A stretch of DNA of 64,000 nucleotides from Membranipora membranacea (taxonomy: Eukaryota > Bryozoa > Gymnolaemata > Cheilostomatida > Membraniporidae). The notes below the pieces were generated by a model. It ran no database searches. It saw only the letters and a program-made list of their open reading frames with translations, and was not told where the DNA came from. Shown in pieces: positions 24,101 through 35,965 of the stretch. The position numbers and the translations under genes are program-made. The stretch is taken from assembly GCA_914767715.1 (NCBI GenBank), contig OU612065.1, positions 38,314,001 through 38,378,000 of the forward strand, in the 5' to 3' direction. Numbering within the stretch: the stretch's first letter is position 1; each line of letters begins with the position of its first letter.

Positions 24101-27100
24101 TGTCTGGACGGAAAAATCTTAATACTACAGTGCATCGCCTACATCCTGTTTTACAAATGACTCACATAAAATGTAGAGTTGGCATCATGAGCATAAGAGG
24201 GAGCAGGTGCTCTGTAGGTGCTGGAGACAGCTCCCCTATCCTTAAAGTAGTGTGTGATACTGGAGTTGGCGTGATCATCGAAAGAGTACAGCTCCTGGTT
24301 TACCTGGTAAAATCCGTAAAGATATGTGAGCAATAAAGGCGCAGATATTTATTTGCTCAGCTAATGGTCACAACAGACTTTTGAAATTACTACTCTTATT
24401 TCAAAGAACCGAAGTGCTTACATCATGCGAACGTCTTGCAGTAAATTAAGGGTTCAAGAGGAGACGGTTCATTGCAATCATATGATAAATGTGCTCAAGA
24501 GGGAATTAGAGCCTGTCGTTGTGGTGTTTCCTGCAGTCTTTACAAGCAGAGACTTGGTATTGATACACGGTTAGACTTTAGTTATACCTCTGGCCAGGAG
24601 AGTCCGTTTCTGATGCCGAGATCATACATGTGATACTCTAGAGCTGAGAACGCCACATACGACAGCGGATCAGCCTTTGCTGTTATCTCTACGGTATCTA
24701 ACGTGAAATCCTTTCCTCTGTTAAACTTCACACTCATCTAAAGATAGAAAAGTTTAACAACCACTGTTATATAACCAGGACTGACATGCAAAATTTCACA
24801 AAAGCAGTTTGTCAAATATGCTGAGATTGTCTTTCTGTTGTCAGGAAGAAATATTTCATGGGTTTAAGTTTGCATATTTCACTAATTTGAATTTTGCCGA
24901 ATATCAGAATCACCAATCTTCAAATTTCCCGATGGTAGTTTATAGATCAAATAAATTAGAAAATGAATGAAATATTGCTAATGTTTATATCTGTGAACTC
25001 TGTGAATACCTTAGGCTGGTTAGTTGCCAAATTTGAATCTCACAACATTTCCATTCTGTAAGGTGTAAAAGTTAAATACATGAATCTCAAACTTGTTAGG
25101 CCAAATTCGAATCAGTGAATATTTCCATCCTGCAGTGTGTTGCTCACAACTACAGACTAAGACCCAAGCGAGGTCGTTCAGATAGACAAGGAATGTACCT
25201 CATGGAGTTGAGTACCGTCCACATTGAACTGGATGCTGTCAGCAGACACCTGACCATTAGGTGAGATATAGAAAGCTACAATCTTAGCACTGGGTGACAT
25301 GTCCCTGGACAGAGCCACAGAGAACAGCTTGTTACGAGAATACATCTGCAGTGAATCGCTCACTATTATGTTACCTGCTGCCACAATCTTCAAGTATAAC
25401 AACATTGACATGACAACAAATGTCTATAAAATTTAGGTAAGGAATAGGTGTAGTACTGTTTTTGTCTTTCTATTGAATTTGAATTTTATTTTTGATTGGT
25501 AGGCCTGTACAGTGCACTCTGATTGATTCAGATCTCTGGAGACCATCAAATATCCTTGTCTGAATTGACAGGGTTACTAAATTAAGTGGTATGCAATATG
25601 TTTGTAAAGGCTGATGTGTTTTCTATTGAAGATTGGATCGTGCTGGTCTGATCGACTGTCCGAGATTAGTATTTACATTCTATGTAGAGGAGATAACTGT
25701 AATATCCGATATACAATCACTTAGCGTACTGAAGGCGACTGATGCCACAGGAGTTGTGGGTTAGAAGACTATTGGGGACCATATCGTGATTTATTGTTCC
25801 GGTCACCCAGCACCAGGGCAGATTGTTCCCAACGTCATGACTTCATTACAAGATATCAGCTACTCACGTAATAATATACGATATCAGCAAACGCATTTGT
25901 TTGTACATTGAAGATGATGTAGTGACCGACAGCGGGATTCTTTGTGGTGGTTGACAGCTTAAGGTAATGGTTGTCTGGAGACCAATATCTGTTGGCTGTT
26001 AGAGTTCTTTGTGTGTCCAGTTTTCCTTTAAATCTGGCCTAAAGAGAGATAAGAACAGGATATGATATTTATTCTAGACTGGGATGTGATGTTCAGGTTG
26101 TGAGGTTGTGATGTGAGGTTAGGAACTAGGGTCAAATTACAAAGTATTCTTATAACATGAGTTAGAGAGGACTTTGTTTTCATTTATCTACATGTTTTTT
26201 TTAATTGGGTTGGGTAGAAATTCATTTTTCATCTTGCTGAAACCTACTGTGACGGTGAACTGTTCTGTGTCAGCGGTAGGATAAAGCCAATAATCGATCA
26301 CGCTGCTACTGGGGACCGTAACAAGCTCTGAGAAGCTTGTGCCACTTTCTGCATCCATCTCACGAGAGGATACCATGAGCTCGATCTCACGATATTCTAG
26401 GTAGGGATCCATAGGAGAACCATCTCTCATCTGAGCCGCAATCTGTAAAACAAAAACACAGACCTGCCTCAAATTATGTGTATTATGTGTATATAAATAT
26501 TAAATATGTTCTATAGCAGCAGCTTTTGATATAAAAATTCTTCATTCAGCCATTTTAATTTAACTTTGTTTTTTTACTGCCAATGTAAAATATCTTACTA
26601 GAGATGATATCGCTTGCATAATACCTAAAATAAATATTATCTATAACTATATAATACGTTGTTGTGGTTACTAAGTTTTTAAAGGCCATTGCTAACAAGT
26701 ACTCACAAAAATTTGAAATGGTATGTTTGGTTTGAAGGACCAAACCTCCCCTCCGAGAAATTTAACGACGACATCATCGTTGAATACTTTAGTACTCGCT
26801 TCTCCTCCGGCGGTCGTGTTGAAGAACCAGTCGGTGACTTTAGCTGTAGCCTTCAGCTGTTTACCTATAAGTCCGCTCTCACCACCTCCTACAGCTTCTA
26901 ACAGCTCCTCTCGTGTAAAGTCAAACGTCGCCCGATGATCAAACTATCCAAATACAAAATACTATGATGAGCAGTGAGCTCAAATCTTTTCAATGTGTTT
27001 TATAATTGACTGATTTTATGGCATCAAAAACATCCACAATGTGCCAAAATTTATAAAACAACAAAAACAACCACATCTGTATTGTATTAGGTAGATTACG

Positions 27101-30100
27101 GTTGGACAGTGATCATCTGCTCAATAATATTCAATCAGTAAGTGTAAACAGGGTGTAAAACAGATAGAACTCAGACAGAGTCAAGGAGTTATCTTACTTT
27201 TACTCACCCAAGGAATTTCTCTTGTGAGAGGCCTTTTGTCTGGTACTGGAGTTCCGTCCCACTGTAGAAAGTGTAGTTGGACTGTGGCGTTCCCTTTCAC
27301 AGGCTTCAGAGTTCCTTGGCTTAACAAAGAGATAGTATAGTTAATAATATAACAGTGACAGTGACAGTATGTAAGCAAAGATAGTATAAAAATGTAAATG
27401 TAATTAAATATACACTTAAAAAGATCAGTATCTGTGTTATGATGTCGGATCGAGAAAGATCACGACAGTTCACTGCTGGCAGAGTTCTTTATAATACTGA
27501 ATGCAGTTTTTCGGCAGTTTGATGATTTTATTATTGAACTACACCCTGGGGCAAATGCCCCAGGCAACTGATAAATTGCAACGCCAAGTTGTAACTGAAT
27601 CTTCAGAGCAAAAACCACTGTTCTTTATACCGACCTGTATAAATAGGTCGTAAAAATAGAAACAGGTGGGATGATACGTCATCATTTTGATGGCCAACCT
27701 CCGCATTTAGATGGTAATTAAATGTGCAAAAAATGGGAGTAAATGCGGAAGAGTATAACAATTAATCAGATTAGGACCATGGCAACCATGACAGTGCAAT
27801 ATACAATGCCTAACTTCATGTAGAGTCATGCACCTAGGCGTGTCACATACAGTGTATGTGACACATGCACCCCCCTGGTTGCGATCGTCCTCGATCGCTT
27901 TAACTGGTTCAAAAAACATTATAGCTTATGTCACACAAGGATAATCATTGCAATATAAAATTTAAAACCTCAAAATCTCCTGAAATACAAACAAATAAAA
28001 AATGTCATGTATAAAAAACGGTCATAACAAAATCATGACATTCCCTTCCAAGGCTGAAGAACCTTAACAACTGCTTCAGGTCCATTAACAAAAAAAATAT
28101 ATCCCACTTTCCTCTCAACTCTAGATCTAAGAACCTAAGCTTTGCTTAGATTACAGGACAGACGAAGGTATAAAATTCATGAAATATTATAATGCTGCTT
28201 TCCTGCACAACTATCATTAAAAAATCGGCATCGCAGGAAATTCAAACGATAAATATATAAATTGCATGATCAAGGTTGTGTCGATGGTAATAATATCAAA
28301 TAATTCATTACATCCTAACTAATACAGTGACCATATTATTTTGTGCTGATCCTTGCACTAATACTGCTGCTATATTAAGATCAGTTGCCAGTTGGTTGTA
28401 GTCAGCTGCATTCCATAATCTTTTACTCTTAGCGGATCTTAGGTTACGGCTGCCTAATGTTTTTATTGAAGTTTTTCTATTTTTTTGAGTTACAGTGTTC
28501 ACACCACCAGAGTAGTTTGTCTGCTGTTGTAGACTGAGACTGAATAGAACTGGTTGAATAAAATCAGGAAATTGCAGAGGTACCTTGTCAGTTGGTGAAT
28601 CATGAGCAGAAGATCAAATGTCATCACTAGTATATCAGCTTCCATATGTTTTGTCTCTACATCATCTAAAAAGTCCGTCTCCATTTCTCCTTATAGTAAT
28701 GTAGACGATGTAGACACATATGGTTCCATTATACTGCTTGCATTAGATCATCTACTCCAAAGACATTTTCCTCCAAGTCCACAATCTCCATCCTCTTTCT
28801 TGTATATTCAACGCTATCAGTCTCATCATCTGAAGGTGTGAAGTTCTCTCCTCACTCGGTTGGGCACCAATTGTCGGATCGAGAAAGATCACGACAGTTC
28901 ACTGCTGGCAGAGTTCATATGATATTACTTTATAATACTGAATGCAGTTTTTCGGCAGTTTGATGATTTTATTACTGAACTACACCCTGGGGCAAATGCC
29001 CCAGGCAACTGATAAATTGCAACGCCAAGTTGTAACTGAATCTTCAGAGCAAAAACCACTGTTCTTTATACCGACCTGTATAAATAGGTCGTAAAAATAG
29101 AAACAGGTGGGATGATACGTCATCATTTTGATGGCCAACCTCCGCATTTAGATGGTAATTAAATGTGCAAAAAATGGGAGTAAATGCGGAAGAGTATAAC
29201 AATTAATCAGATTAGGACCATGGCAACCATGACAGTGCAATATACAATGCCTAACTTCATGTAGAGTCATGCACCTAGGCGTGTCACATACAGTGTATGT
29301 GACAATGAACTTTTTTTGCAATGATAGTGTTATATCCCCTTTGAAACCTGATAGTATTTAAGGCTGACCTCAGGCTGACTCGATATTTTTGACAATGCTT
29401 CTGAATTTATTGACAAATAGGCTAGGGAGTCAATAATTTAACAAACAGTTTTCTCACATTTGAGAAAAGATGAAAGCTGGTATGGCATCACATATATAAA
29501 AGTACCACCTTTTTTTTTAATGTCAAAGCTTTAGAGTAAGACATTAGGATTTTAAAGCAGAAATGAAAAGTGCAGGGTCACCATATATCATTTTGAAGAG
29601 CTCAAAAAGTTATACAAGCTTGTAAGCTCTCATGCTGCTGACAAGTTCTCTGAATTTTTAAGAATTTTTTGAAAAATTGATTTTTGATTTTGAAGTTGTC
29701 CCTCAACCATAGGCTCTAAGTCTGCAGTGGAGGTAGTAAGCTTGGAAATGATACCCAATCTCCAGTGATCTAGTAGTATAGGGCCTTTAGGGTTGAAATA
29801 TCTCTTTTTTTAGTACGTATGCTGCATTCCCTTCTCTCCTCGGCTCGTTTGCTTCCTCATTCTGCAGGGGAGATAAACCCTGGGAATGCCCCGTAATTTT
29901 GTTTAAATCAAAATTTAAATCATTTTTGGCAGGTATGGTGCACACTAGGTCCCTATGTTGCTACTCACAGTATTAAGAGCATTCCAATGATACAAAAAAA
30001 GTATATCTGTCATTTCTGTTATTTAAACATGTGGCCATTTACTAACTTACACTGTCAAAAAGTCAGATCAATCAATCAAGATTTTGCGATGAGAACAGGG

Positions 30101-33100
30101 CTTTCAAGTTTTGTCAGTCAGCATTTCGCTCATTTTATTGAGGGTGAAAGTTTTGGCTGCTTCATAGCCATTCTCTATATGTCAACCGAGAAGTCTACAT
30201 AAATCTCAGTCCCAGCAGATAAGCTTAAGTTCTAAGAGGGCATCACTTACGTTGACGTGAGGATTCCAGATACACCCCAACTATTTGAGAACATGTAAGA
30301 AGGCATGCTGACGTTCACAAAGAATAATGGTCCATCTGCAAAACACAGATATCACATAGTGTACTATTGACTTGAATACTCTAACAGACTTGAGTCACAG
30401 GTGAGGTGCACAGTGTGTAATCTAGACACATAAATATAATATATGATATATATTACTTGTTTTATGTTTAAGAATCAGACAAAATAAATCAGTCAGTAGG
30501 AAAGATAAATCATTTTTTAAATCAGGATTTAGCGTTGGTATGTGGCCTGCGTCCTAATGGGTAAAAATTATGTATTTCTCTGGAATTTATTTGTTACTTC
30601 AAATACTCAGTTTGTTCGAAAATCTTCTTGTAAACAGATTACGTAATCCAACAGACTTGATGTTTTGTTAAGAGAATTCCAAAACTTCTCTTCAGTGCAA
30701 CCATGTGTATCAATTATAAGTATGCCGTATATACCCACGCGTTAGGCAATGGCACAATTACTATTGGCAATAACAGAAATATGGAGCAATAGGAGTTCCC
30801 TTTGAGTCAGGATGTAAACAAAGTGCTATAAAGCCAACAACTTGTTTGTAATCCACTGGCATTGGATTATTCTATCGTCTTTTATTTGTAGAAATGCGCA
30901 TATGTATGAGACATGTAAGTGTACATCAAAAACTGAAAGTATTAATTAATGCATATATTTATGATTGTATGTATTTAAATATGTAATTAATAACATGTAA
31001 TTGTCTTAGTATATATATTTGTATATAATGTAAATATAATATATAATCATAAACAGTTATACTCACAGAACTCTCTAACGACAAAGTCCTGATAATAGTA
31101 ATGCTCCATACAGAACACTTTTATAGTCCACGTCCCGTAAGCCATAAAATGGTTATTGAGTAAGAATTCTAAAGTGATCACTCCTCCAGCATTTGTGTGC
31201 TGAGACCACCATTGTCTTATTGTCACATTATTTGGATCCTTGGAAAAAAAAGGAAGGAACGATAACAACAATCATTACTTTCACCGAGTTAATTAACTGG
31301 ATTTTATCACCACATTTTATCAGCAAAGCAGGTGTGTGAAAAATCAAGGCCTATAAAATCCCGTATTGATCATAATTTATTATTTAACATATAACAAATT
31401 GATTTGGATAAACTAAGTTGGCGACAAATTATAATGCTGTCGAATAAAAAGTTGAGCCCCTTGCATTATAATGTGTGCTTACTATTCTAGGGTGCTCCGA
31501 CAGAAGCCCACTTTTTTCTGCTGTACCCTTAATCATAGTGGTCAATGTTAAAATAAGATTAGCCTCATAAAATTGGTAACAACACCAGGTGAGATAAAGC
31601 ATACCATAACGCTGATGTCCATAGCTGCTGTTACTGGTTTAGAATTAGTATGCAGTGGAATAATTCTCATCAGCACTGCAAATAAGGAATTAAACAATGG
31701 AACCACTGATATACAATGAATGAAACCAGGGAGGGTAGGTGTCCCACCCTCCCTAATGAAAAATGTGAACAAGATGAGTCAAACACGCAGGAGTTAATCT
31801 CCCACTCAAGGCGTTAGATGTAAACCAATCTATAAAATGTGATAAAAATAAATCTGAGATATGACAGCGTCAGCGATGATGAACTTGTCAAAGCTCGTGA
31901 AGGGTGTTGTTATTCAAACAAGAAACACCAACACAAAGCAAAACCCTAGCAAACACATTCATAAAAGTCCCACATGCATTAAAACAGAATGATTTGGTCA
32001 AGATATTGTCAATAAACATGATTGATTTAGTATTTATAATCTGGCATATGCACATGACAATGCACTTTAATTGTTAGAAAATGTCACATTTACGTCTATT
32101 TCAAAGTTAGAGGTGACCAAGGCTGTTCGAGGAAATTGGCATTTCCTCTCAGTTTCTTGTGACCTATACTATACTAAACTATACATTACATCATATACCA
32201 AAATGCATCATTAATTCTTTGATATACCAACATTTAGGCTGGGTTGCCAATTTTTCCTAAAATTTAAGTTGTTTTCACCCTGAGGCAGATGATATTTGCT
32301 GTTTAGTAGGAAACAGAAGATTGGGCTGCCCCTAAAGAGGGATGCAAGGTGCGGTAAATTCTCATACTGAGAATGTGATACATCCTAGAAAACTAGAATG
32401 CATCCTAGAGGTGAGGCCATAGAAGACCTCCTGAATGTGAGTGTGCAGCGAGCTGCCAAAACTGAACTGGCACTAATCGGCCATTGGCAGTGACACTTTG
32501 AAGCGATATTTTGACAAAACAAGACCTTCTGCTCTAAACCATGATATCTCTGGCTTGACACATCTATGATTGTACGATGTGACATTGACTGTGTGCCAAG
32601 CTAATTACATCATCACAGAGCCTTGAACCAGCCATTAAATTACGCTTCTATCTTCATGGATAAACCCTACTATGCGTTTTCAATATAATAAATTTAAATA
32701 TAAATATTAAACAGGGATACAGATTTTCAAAAAACTTTTTTTTTCGTAATCCTATACTGATTTGAGTCTGTGACAGTCATCAGTTACACTTTTTATTCTG
32801 GTAATTTCATTAGTAAGTCTTTATAGGCATCTTATGTGTAAAATTTCAGGTAGCATATGACCTTGATTCCTCTGTTATTACTTGCTAAAAAAACATGAAC
32901 AGACTGAGCCTCAAATGGTGCAATAATACCTATTACATGACACTAGATTTGGAGAAGTTTTTAACTAGGGGCGTTCTGTGATAGTTTCTCAACCCTTAAC
33001 TTCCTCCCAAATGCCAGTAATACAATGATCAAGTTAAAAATTCGTTGTCTGCCATATTCTCTTATCTAGCCTAGCTAAAGAGGAAGTCTTCTCTAATGAA

Positions 33101-35135
33101 ATGGGGCTGAGTTAAAGTAAACTAGAGAGGAATTTCACTATTTCATTCAAGTGCAAGAAGACAAATCTTTCCTCTTGCGCATATTTCTCATCTAGAGTAG
33201 TTAACTCCACCTTACCGCATGATTCTATCTTCAAACCCATATAATCCAGGATAAATAAAACACCTCTTGTATAGTACACCACTACACATTGTAAATTCTG
33301 CATAACTAACCTTTCTGATTCTGGTTATAATAAGGTTTGTTTGTCTGTATGAAGACTGATATCTGTTTGGTGTTGATGAACAATTTTGTTTCGTTTGTAA
33401 AAATGAGACCCTCCAGCTGCGGATCTGAGAAGCCGGATACTCTGATCGTGTAGTTCCCAGGAGCCATCGTCTTTGGAGTCTAAATGAAAAACGACATAAG
33501 AGTAGTGCTCTTTTTTTTGTAGCATGATTTTTTATCATAAGAATAAAACCATTGATTATTGAGTATTGAGATAGACAATCAATACCTCTTGCATTTTTAG
33601 CCGCATTTTAGCCGGAAATTTTAAAAAATAAAAAATTTCTGAATCCCATCAGAAAAGCAGAGATTTCCACTGCTTGTACATTCATCACATGCAATATTGC
33701 CCGGCCAGCTAGTAAATTCTTTCATCCAGGTCTGCTCGTGAATTACTAAACTTCAAATTGCTGATAATAAACTTGTTGTTGGTGCCAGATATTACCTTCA
33801 TACGGATATTGTATGTGGCTGGCCTGTAGAATGTGTACTCAGCACTGCAAATCTCCTCAGCCTGCTTCCCTTCAATGAGATGCCTGACTACAGCTTTCAC
33901 TGTGAAAGTATCAGATAGCTCCAAACGCATAACCGTCGCCGCCACAACTACATCCTGGTTAGGCCGAACTCTATTTGGCACGACAACATGATACGTCCTA
34001 CAATGCGTTATGAATATTGTTTTCAGACAAAGAAGTTGACTATTTTCTTTTTACAAAAGAGGTGAAGAAAAAAATGTTATTTTTTTATGTTATAACTGTA
34101 ATATAATATCGCTTTCTTTTTACTTGCTGATAATTCCATCACATGTGCTCTTCCTACTTTTGGAAAAAATTATACAAAGTTACGACCAATATAAAGATGA
34201 CAGTTAGCCCAATGTTTTGAGCGGATTGAGAGCTATAGAAAAGTTACAAATATCACAATCTGCATCTATCACTGATAATCTTTTTAAACATTTGAAATCG
34301 GATTAATTCACTATGCATGGGGTGAGGAATTAAAGGACGTTAAACCTGATGGCAAATATGTGAAGGATGATAAACACGGCGCTACCGTTGGGAGCTAATC
34401 GGCACTTGGCATGTTTACTTAGAGCGTTAATCTGTCAGGGATCAAGATAAGAGGGACACTGAAACCAGCCATATATATATATATACACAAATATATGTGT
34501 CTACCGATGACCTACCTAGTTTATGGCTCCCGCCGACTGCTTATTTCACATGAATCGGTGCAAATTGTCATCAGCATGGCCACTTAGGAATTCGAATAAT
34601 TTTGATGATGTGATTTTGAACGGTTGTGACAGATATTATTTGTATAATTGGTGTAGCGATAAGAAACTATACAAATGATGAAAACAAAAAGGAATATGTC
34701 ATTAATTGTTGGTAAATGTAGACAGATTAAATAACTTAATATTTTTTTCTACGAATGAAGATATAATTTTTTCCTAGCCCTGTTGTTTGGATGTGATAGT
34801 AAAGTCAATGTATATTCAGATACTGTATGTGAAAGAGTTGTTGATGGCAAGACCGGCAATATCTACTGTTAGAACTAGGATTGCCAAACTTGGCTAAACA
34901 TTTTTTATATTGGACCAAGATCACACATTCATCGCACCACATAGCAGGCAGGAAAAATAAGACACTAGCCAAACATAGTCGGTCTATCTTCAATTTTTAA
35001 ATAATGTTAAATCTGCGAAATAACATATTTATATTTTACGTACGATGGAGGTTTTATTGACCCTTGTCCGCTGAGTTCAGAGCAGCAGCAGCACAATAAG
35101 ATTATCACTGTTATAACATGTCTGTTTTCCTCCAT
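15191..35135 (-). CDS. Mcr-like thioester-less TEP/alpha-2-macroglobulin with LDLa module, copy 1
   Basis: 29 coding exons, 5' to 3': 35135-35044, 33997-33796, 33479-33311, 31675-31605, 31238-31067, 30335-30251, 27319-27208, 26943-26707, 26442-26248, 26038-25868, 25387-25199, 24737-24588, 24303-24166, 23820-23652, 23129-22894, 22649-22440, 22143-22003, 21484-21313, 21045-20848, 20350-20272, 19758-19581, 18996-18892, 18551-18380, 18117-17861, 17606-17445, 17171-16966, 16567-16390, 16028-15920, 15360-15191. The total is 4725 nt, 1574 aa. In order the protein has a signal peptide (MEENRHVITVIILLCCCC), MG1-MG6, an LDLa (about 662-718), MG7, a thioester domain with PYYSGAEA at the thioester site (Ser998 for Cys), a receptor-binding domain (WNGPTERSGMAVLEIGIPTG), and a CLVCGSYQCPYCP tail ending in a hydrophobic stretch. 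It is probably secreted or GPI-anchored. Without the thioester it cannot attach covalently. Insect Mcr has the same losses and the LDLa; orthology is inferred. Confidence 0.87.
19332..19556 (+). mobile_element. tRNA-derived SINE with intact A and B boxes
   Basis: The A box GTGGCTCAGTGGTTAGAGC and B box GGTTCGAATCCC are close to consensus. A body of about 140 bp follows and the tail TTTTAACCA is repeated twice. The bases where the tRNA acceptor arms should be do not pair, so this is a SINE. It lies antisense within the intron between exons 21 and 22 of macroglobulin copy 1. Confidence 0.8.
20951..20974 (-). other. Degenerate thioester site, copy 1
   Basis: The exon at 20848-21045 aligns without gaps to the alpha-2-macroglobulin region that normally reads PYGCGEQNM and then a hydrophobic helix. 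Here it reads PYYSGAEAV followed by FNFGVNVYTLDML. In that alignment the thioester Cys is Ser998 and the bonding Gln is Glu, while the second Gly is kept. The flanking helix residues are conserved, so the domain fold seems retained. Confidence 0.88.
21732..21766. repeat. Short hairpin element, CATAGAGTT type
   Basis: AGCATAGAGTTGT is nearly the exact inverse (12 of 13) of ATAACTCTATGCT at the other end, with a loop under 10 bp. It lies in intron 17 of macroglobulin copy 1 and shares its arms with the hairpin at 13244-13294. Isolated half copies (CATAGAGTTGC at 21843, ACCATAGAATTAATATAC at 21964) lie nearby. Confidence 0.65.
23652..23820 (-). other. LDL-receptor class A module exon, copy 1
   Basis: The exon encodes six cysteines in LDLa spacing, the last completed across the splice (GGA T|GT). 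Key parts are CNMSKGEYPCMDGLSC, then QMCDDVALCSRDKRDEMGC. The acidic residues CDD, D and DE correspond to the calcium-binding set of LDLa repeats. The module lies between the MG6 half encoded by the previous exon and MG7, where other family members carry a bait region or an anaphylatoxin domain. Confidence 0.85.
27443..27863 (-). repeat. LTR, left copy (3' LTR of the minus-strand element)
   Basis: TG...CA ends with short inverted termini (TGTC/GACA). It carries an internal CACATACAGTGTATGTG palindrome at its right end. It lacks the 12-bp insertion present in the right copy. Confidence 0.9.
28872..29304 (-). repeat. LTR, right copy (5' LTR of the minus-strand element)
   Basis: This direct repeat of the left LTR has an extra CATATGATATTA-like insert near 28917. 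The adjoining internal bases carry the tRNA-primer-like sequence. Confidence 0.9.
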
Positions 35136-35965
35136 TCTACAAGAAAAGGCATCAAGCCTCTTAACAAATCCAAACAGCTAGCCTTTAGCATGACAGTTCA
35201 AGCAATTTATATTTGCATACATAAGATTATACCCTCTAACTATTTTTCGCTTTTCGTTGGTACGTAGCAAAATTTTATCGATTTGAGTCACACAGCAGCC
35301 ATAAATCTATTTGTATGTATGTTTGAAATATAAGAGATATACATAATACGCTTACCTCGGTTGGAGCTCCTCAATTCTCAGTGTCACAGCTGAAAGATCA
35401 TTTATAAGTATAATATAATATTCTGGTGATCAGATACTATCTCTTATTAAGTTCCTGACTGTTTTGTATTTAGCAGAATCTTAAAGTACACTAAGCTCTG
35501 TAGTTATATTTTATAGGTATATCTATACGGCTGATTAGGTTATGACTGTGCATCATTTGGCAAGAGAATTAATATCAGGGGACACTTCCTTATCTGATAC
35601 ATGAAGAGGAGGCAACTTCATATTTAAAAACAATTATTTATTGCTTATTAAACCTGTATTAGACTTAATATATCAGTTGCACGCAGGCTAACTTTGAGGG
35701 TCATAGATTTGTTTATTATTCCTGACCAAAAGTGGTCTGTAATAAAATATCACAACTAAAGGGGCAACAACACGGAGCAAAACTGAGCAAAAGTGTGTTG
35801 GCAAAACAATACAATGATATCATAGAAAACAATACAGTAATAATGTGCAGGCAAATGGTAGGTAAAGGCTTTCGAAGCAGATTTACAGCAGGCAGTGGAC
35901 AATTTGCAATAACAGAGGCAAGCATGTGCGATGATAAAAATAAGAAAATAAAACTGGAAAATATG
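35136..35965. other. Short intergenic spacer between the two macroglobulin paralogues
   Basis: About 830 bp separate the stop of the upstream copy (35966) from the ATG of the downstream copy (35135). On the minus strand, AATAAA signals at 35712-35717 and 35637-35642 can serve the 3' end of the upstream gene. The promoter of copy 1 must lie in the remainder, unless an upstream non-coding exon exists. I see no clear TATA box and no other gene. Confidence 0.6.
35712..35717 (-). promoter_or_regulatory. Candidate poly(A) signal of macroglobulin copy 2
   Basis: AATAAA on the minus strand lies about 250 bases after the TAG stop. A second one is at 35637-35642. Confidence 0.5.

Larger units (their letters stand above)
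27443..29304 (-). mobile_element. Short non-autonomous LTR retrotransposon (TRIM-like)
   Basis: Two nearly identical direct repeats, 27443-27863 (421 bp) and 28872-29304 (433 bp), begin TGTCGG and end GTGACA. They flank 1008 bp of internal DNA. The flanks show a 4-bp target duplication, ATGA (27439-27442 and 29305-29308). Just inside the right LTR, minus-strand sequence TGGTGCCCAACCGAG looks like a tRNA primer-binding site. Inside the left LTR, AGGGGGGTGCATG is a purine-rich candidate polypurine tract. The element therefore reads on the minus strand. No gag, protease, reverse transcriptase or integrase is recognisable. The LTRs differ by about one 12-bp indel and one or two substitutions, so the insertion is recent. 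It sits in intron 6 of macroglobulin copy 1, in the gene's own orientation. Confidence 0.9.

Noticed and set aside
26689-26938. Plus-strand open frames
   Set aside because: They are antisense to exon 8 of macroglobulin copy 1 (26707-26943), which has clear family similarity and splice sites.
27864-28871. Coding capacity (gag or pol) inside the LTR element
   Set aside because: Only short frames of about 60 codons on the minus strand, with no zinc knuckle, protease, RT or integrase motif.
33212-33538. Two minus-strand frames over exon 3 of copy 1 with a basic, Ser-rich product
   Set aside because: The third minus frame gives NYTIRVSGFSDPQLEG and NETKLF, matching copy 2 and the macroglobulin family. 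The longer frames are shadows.
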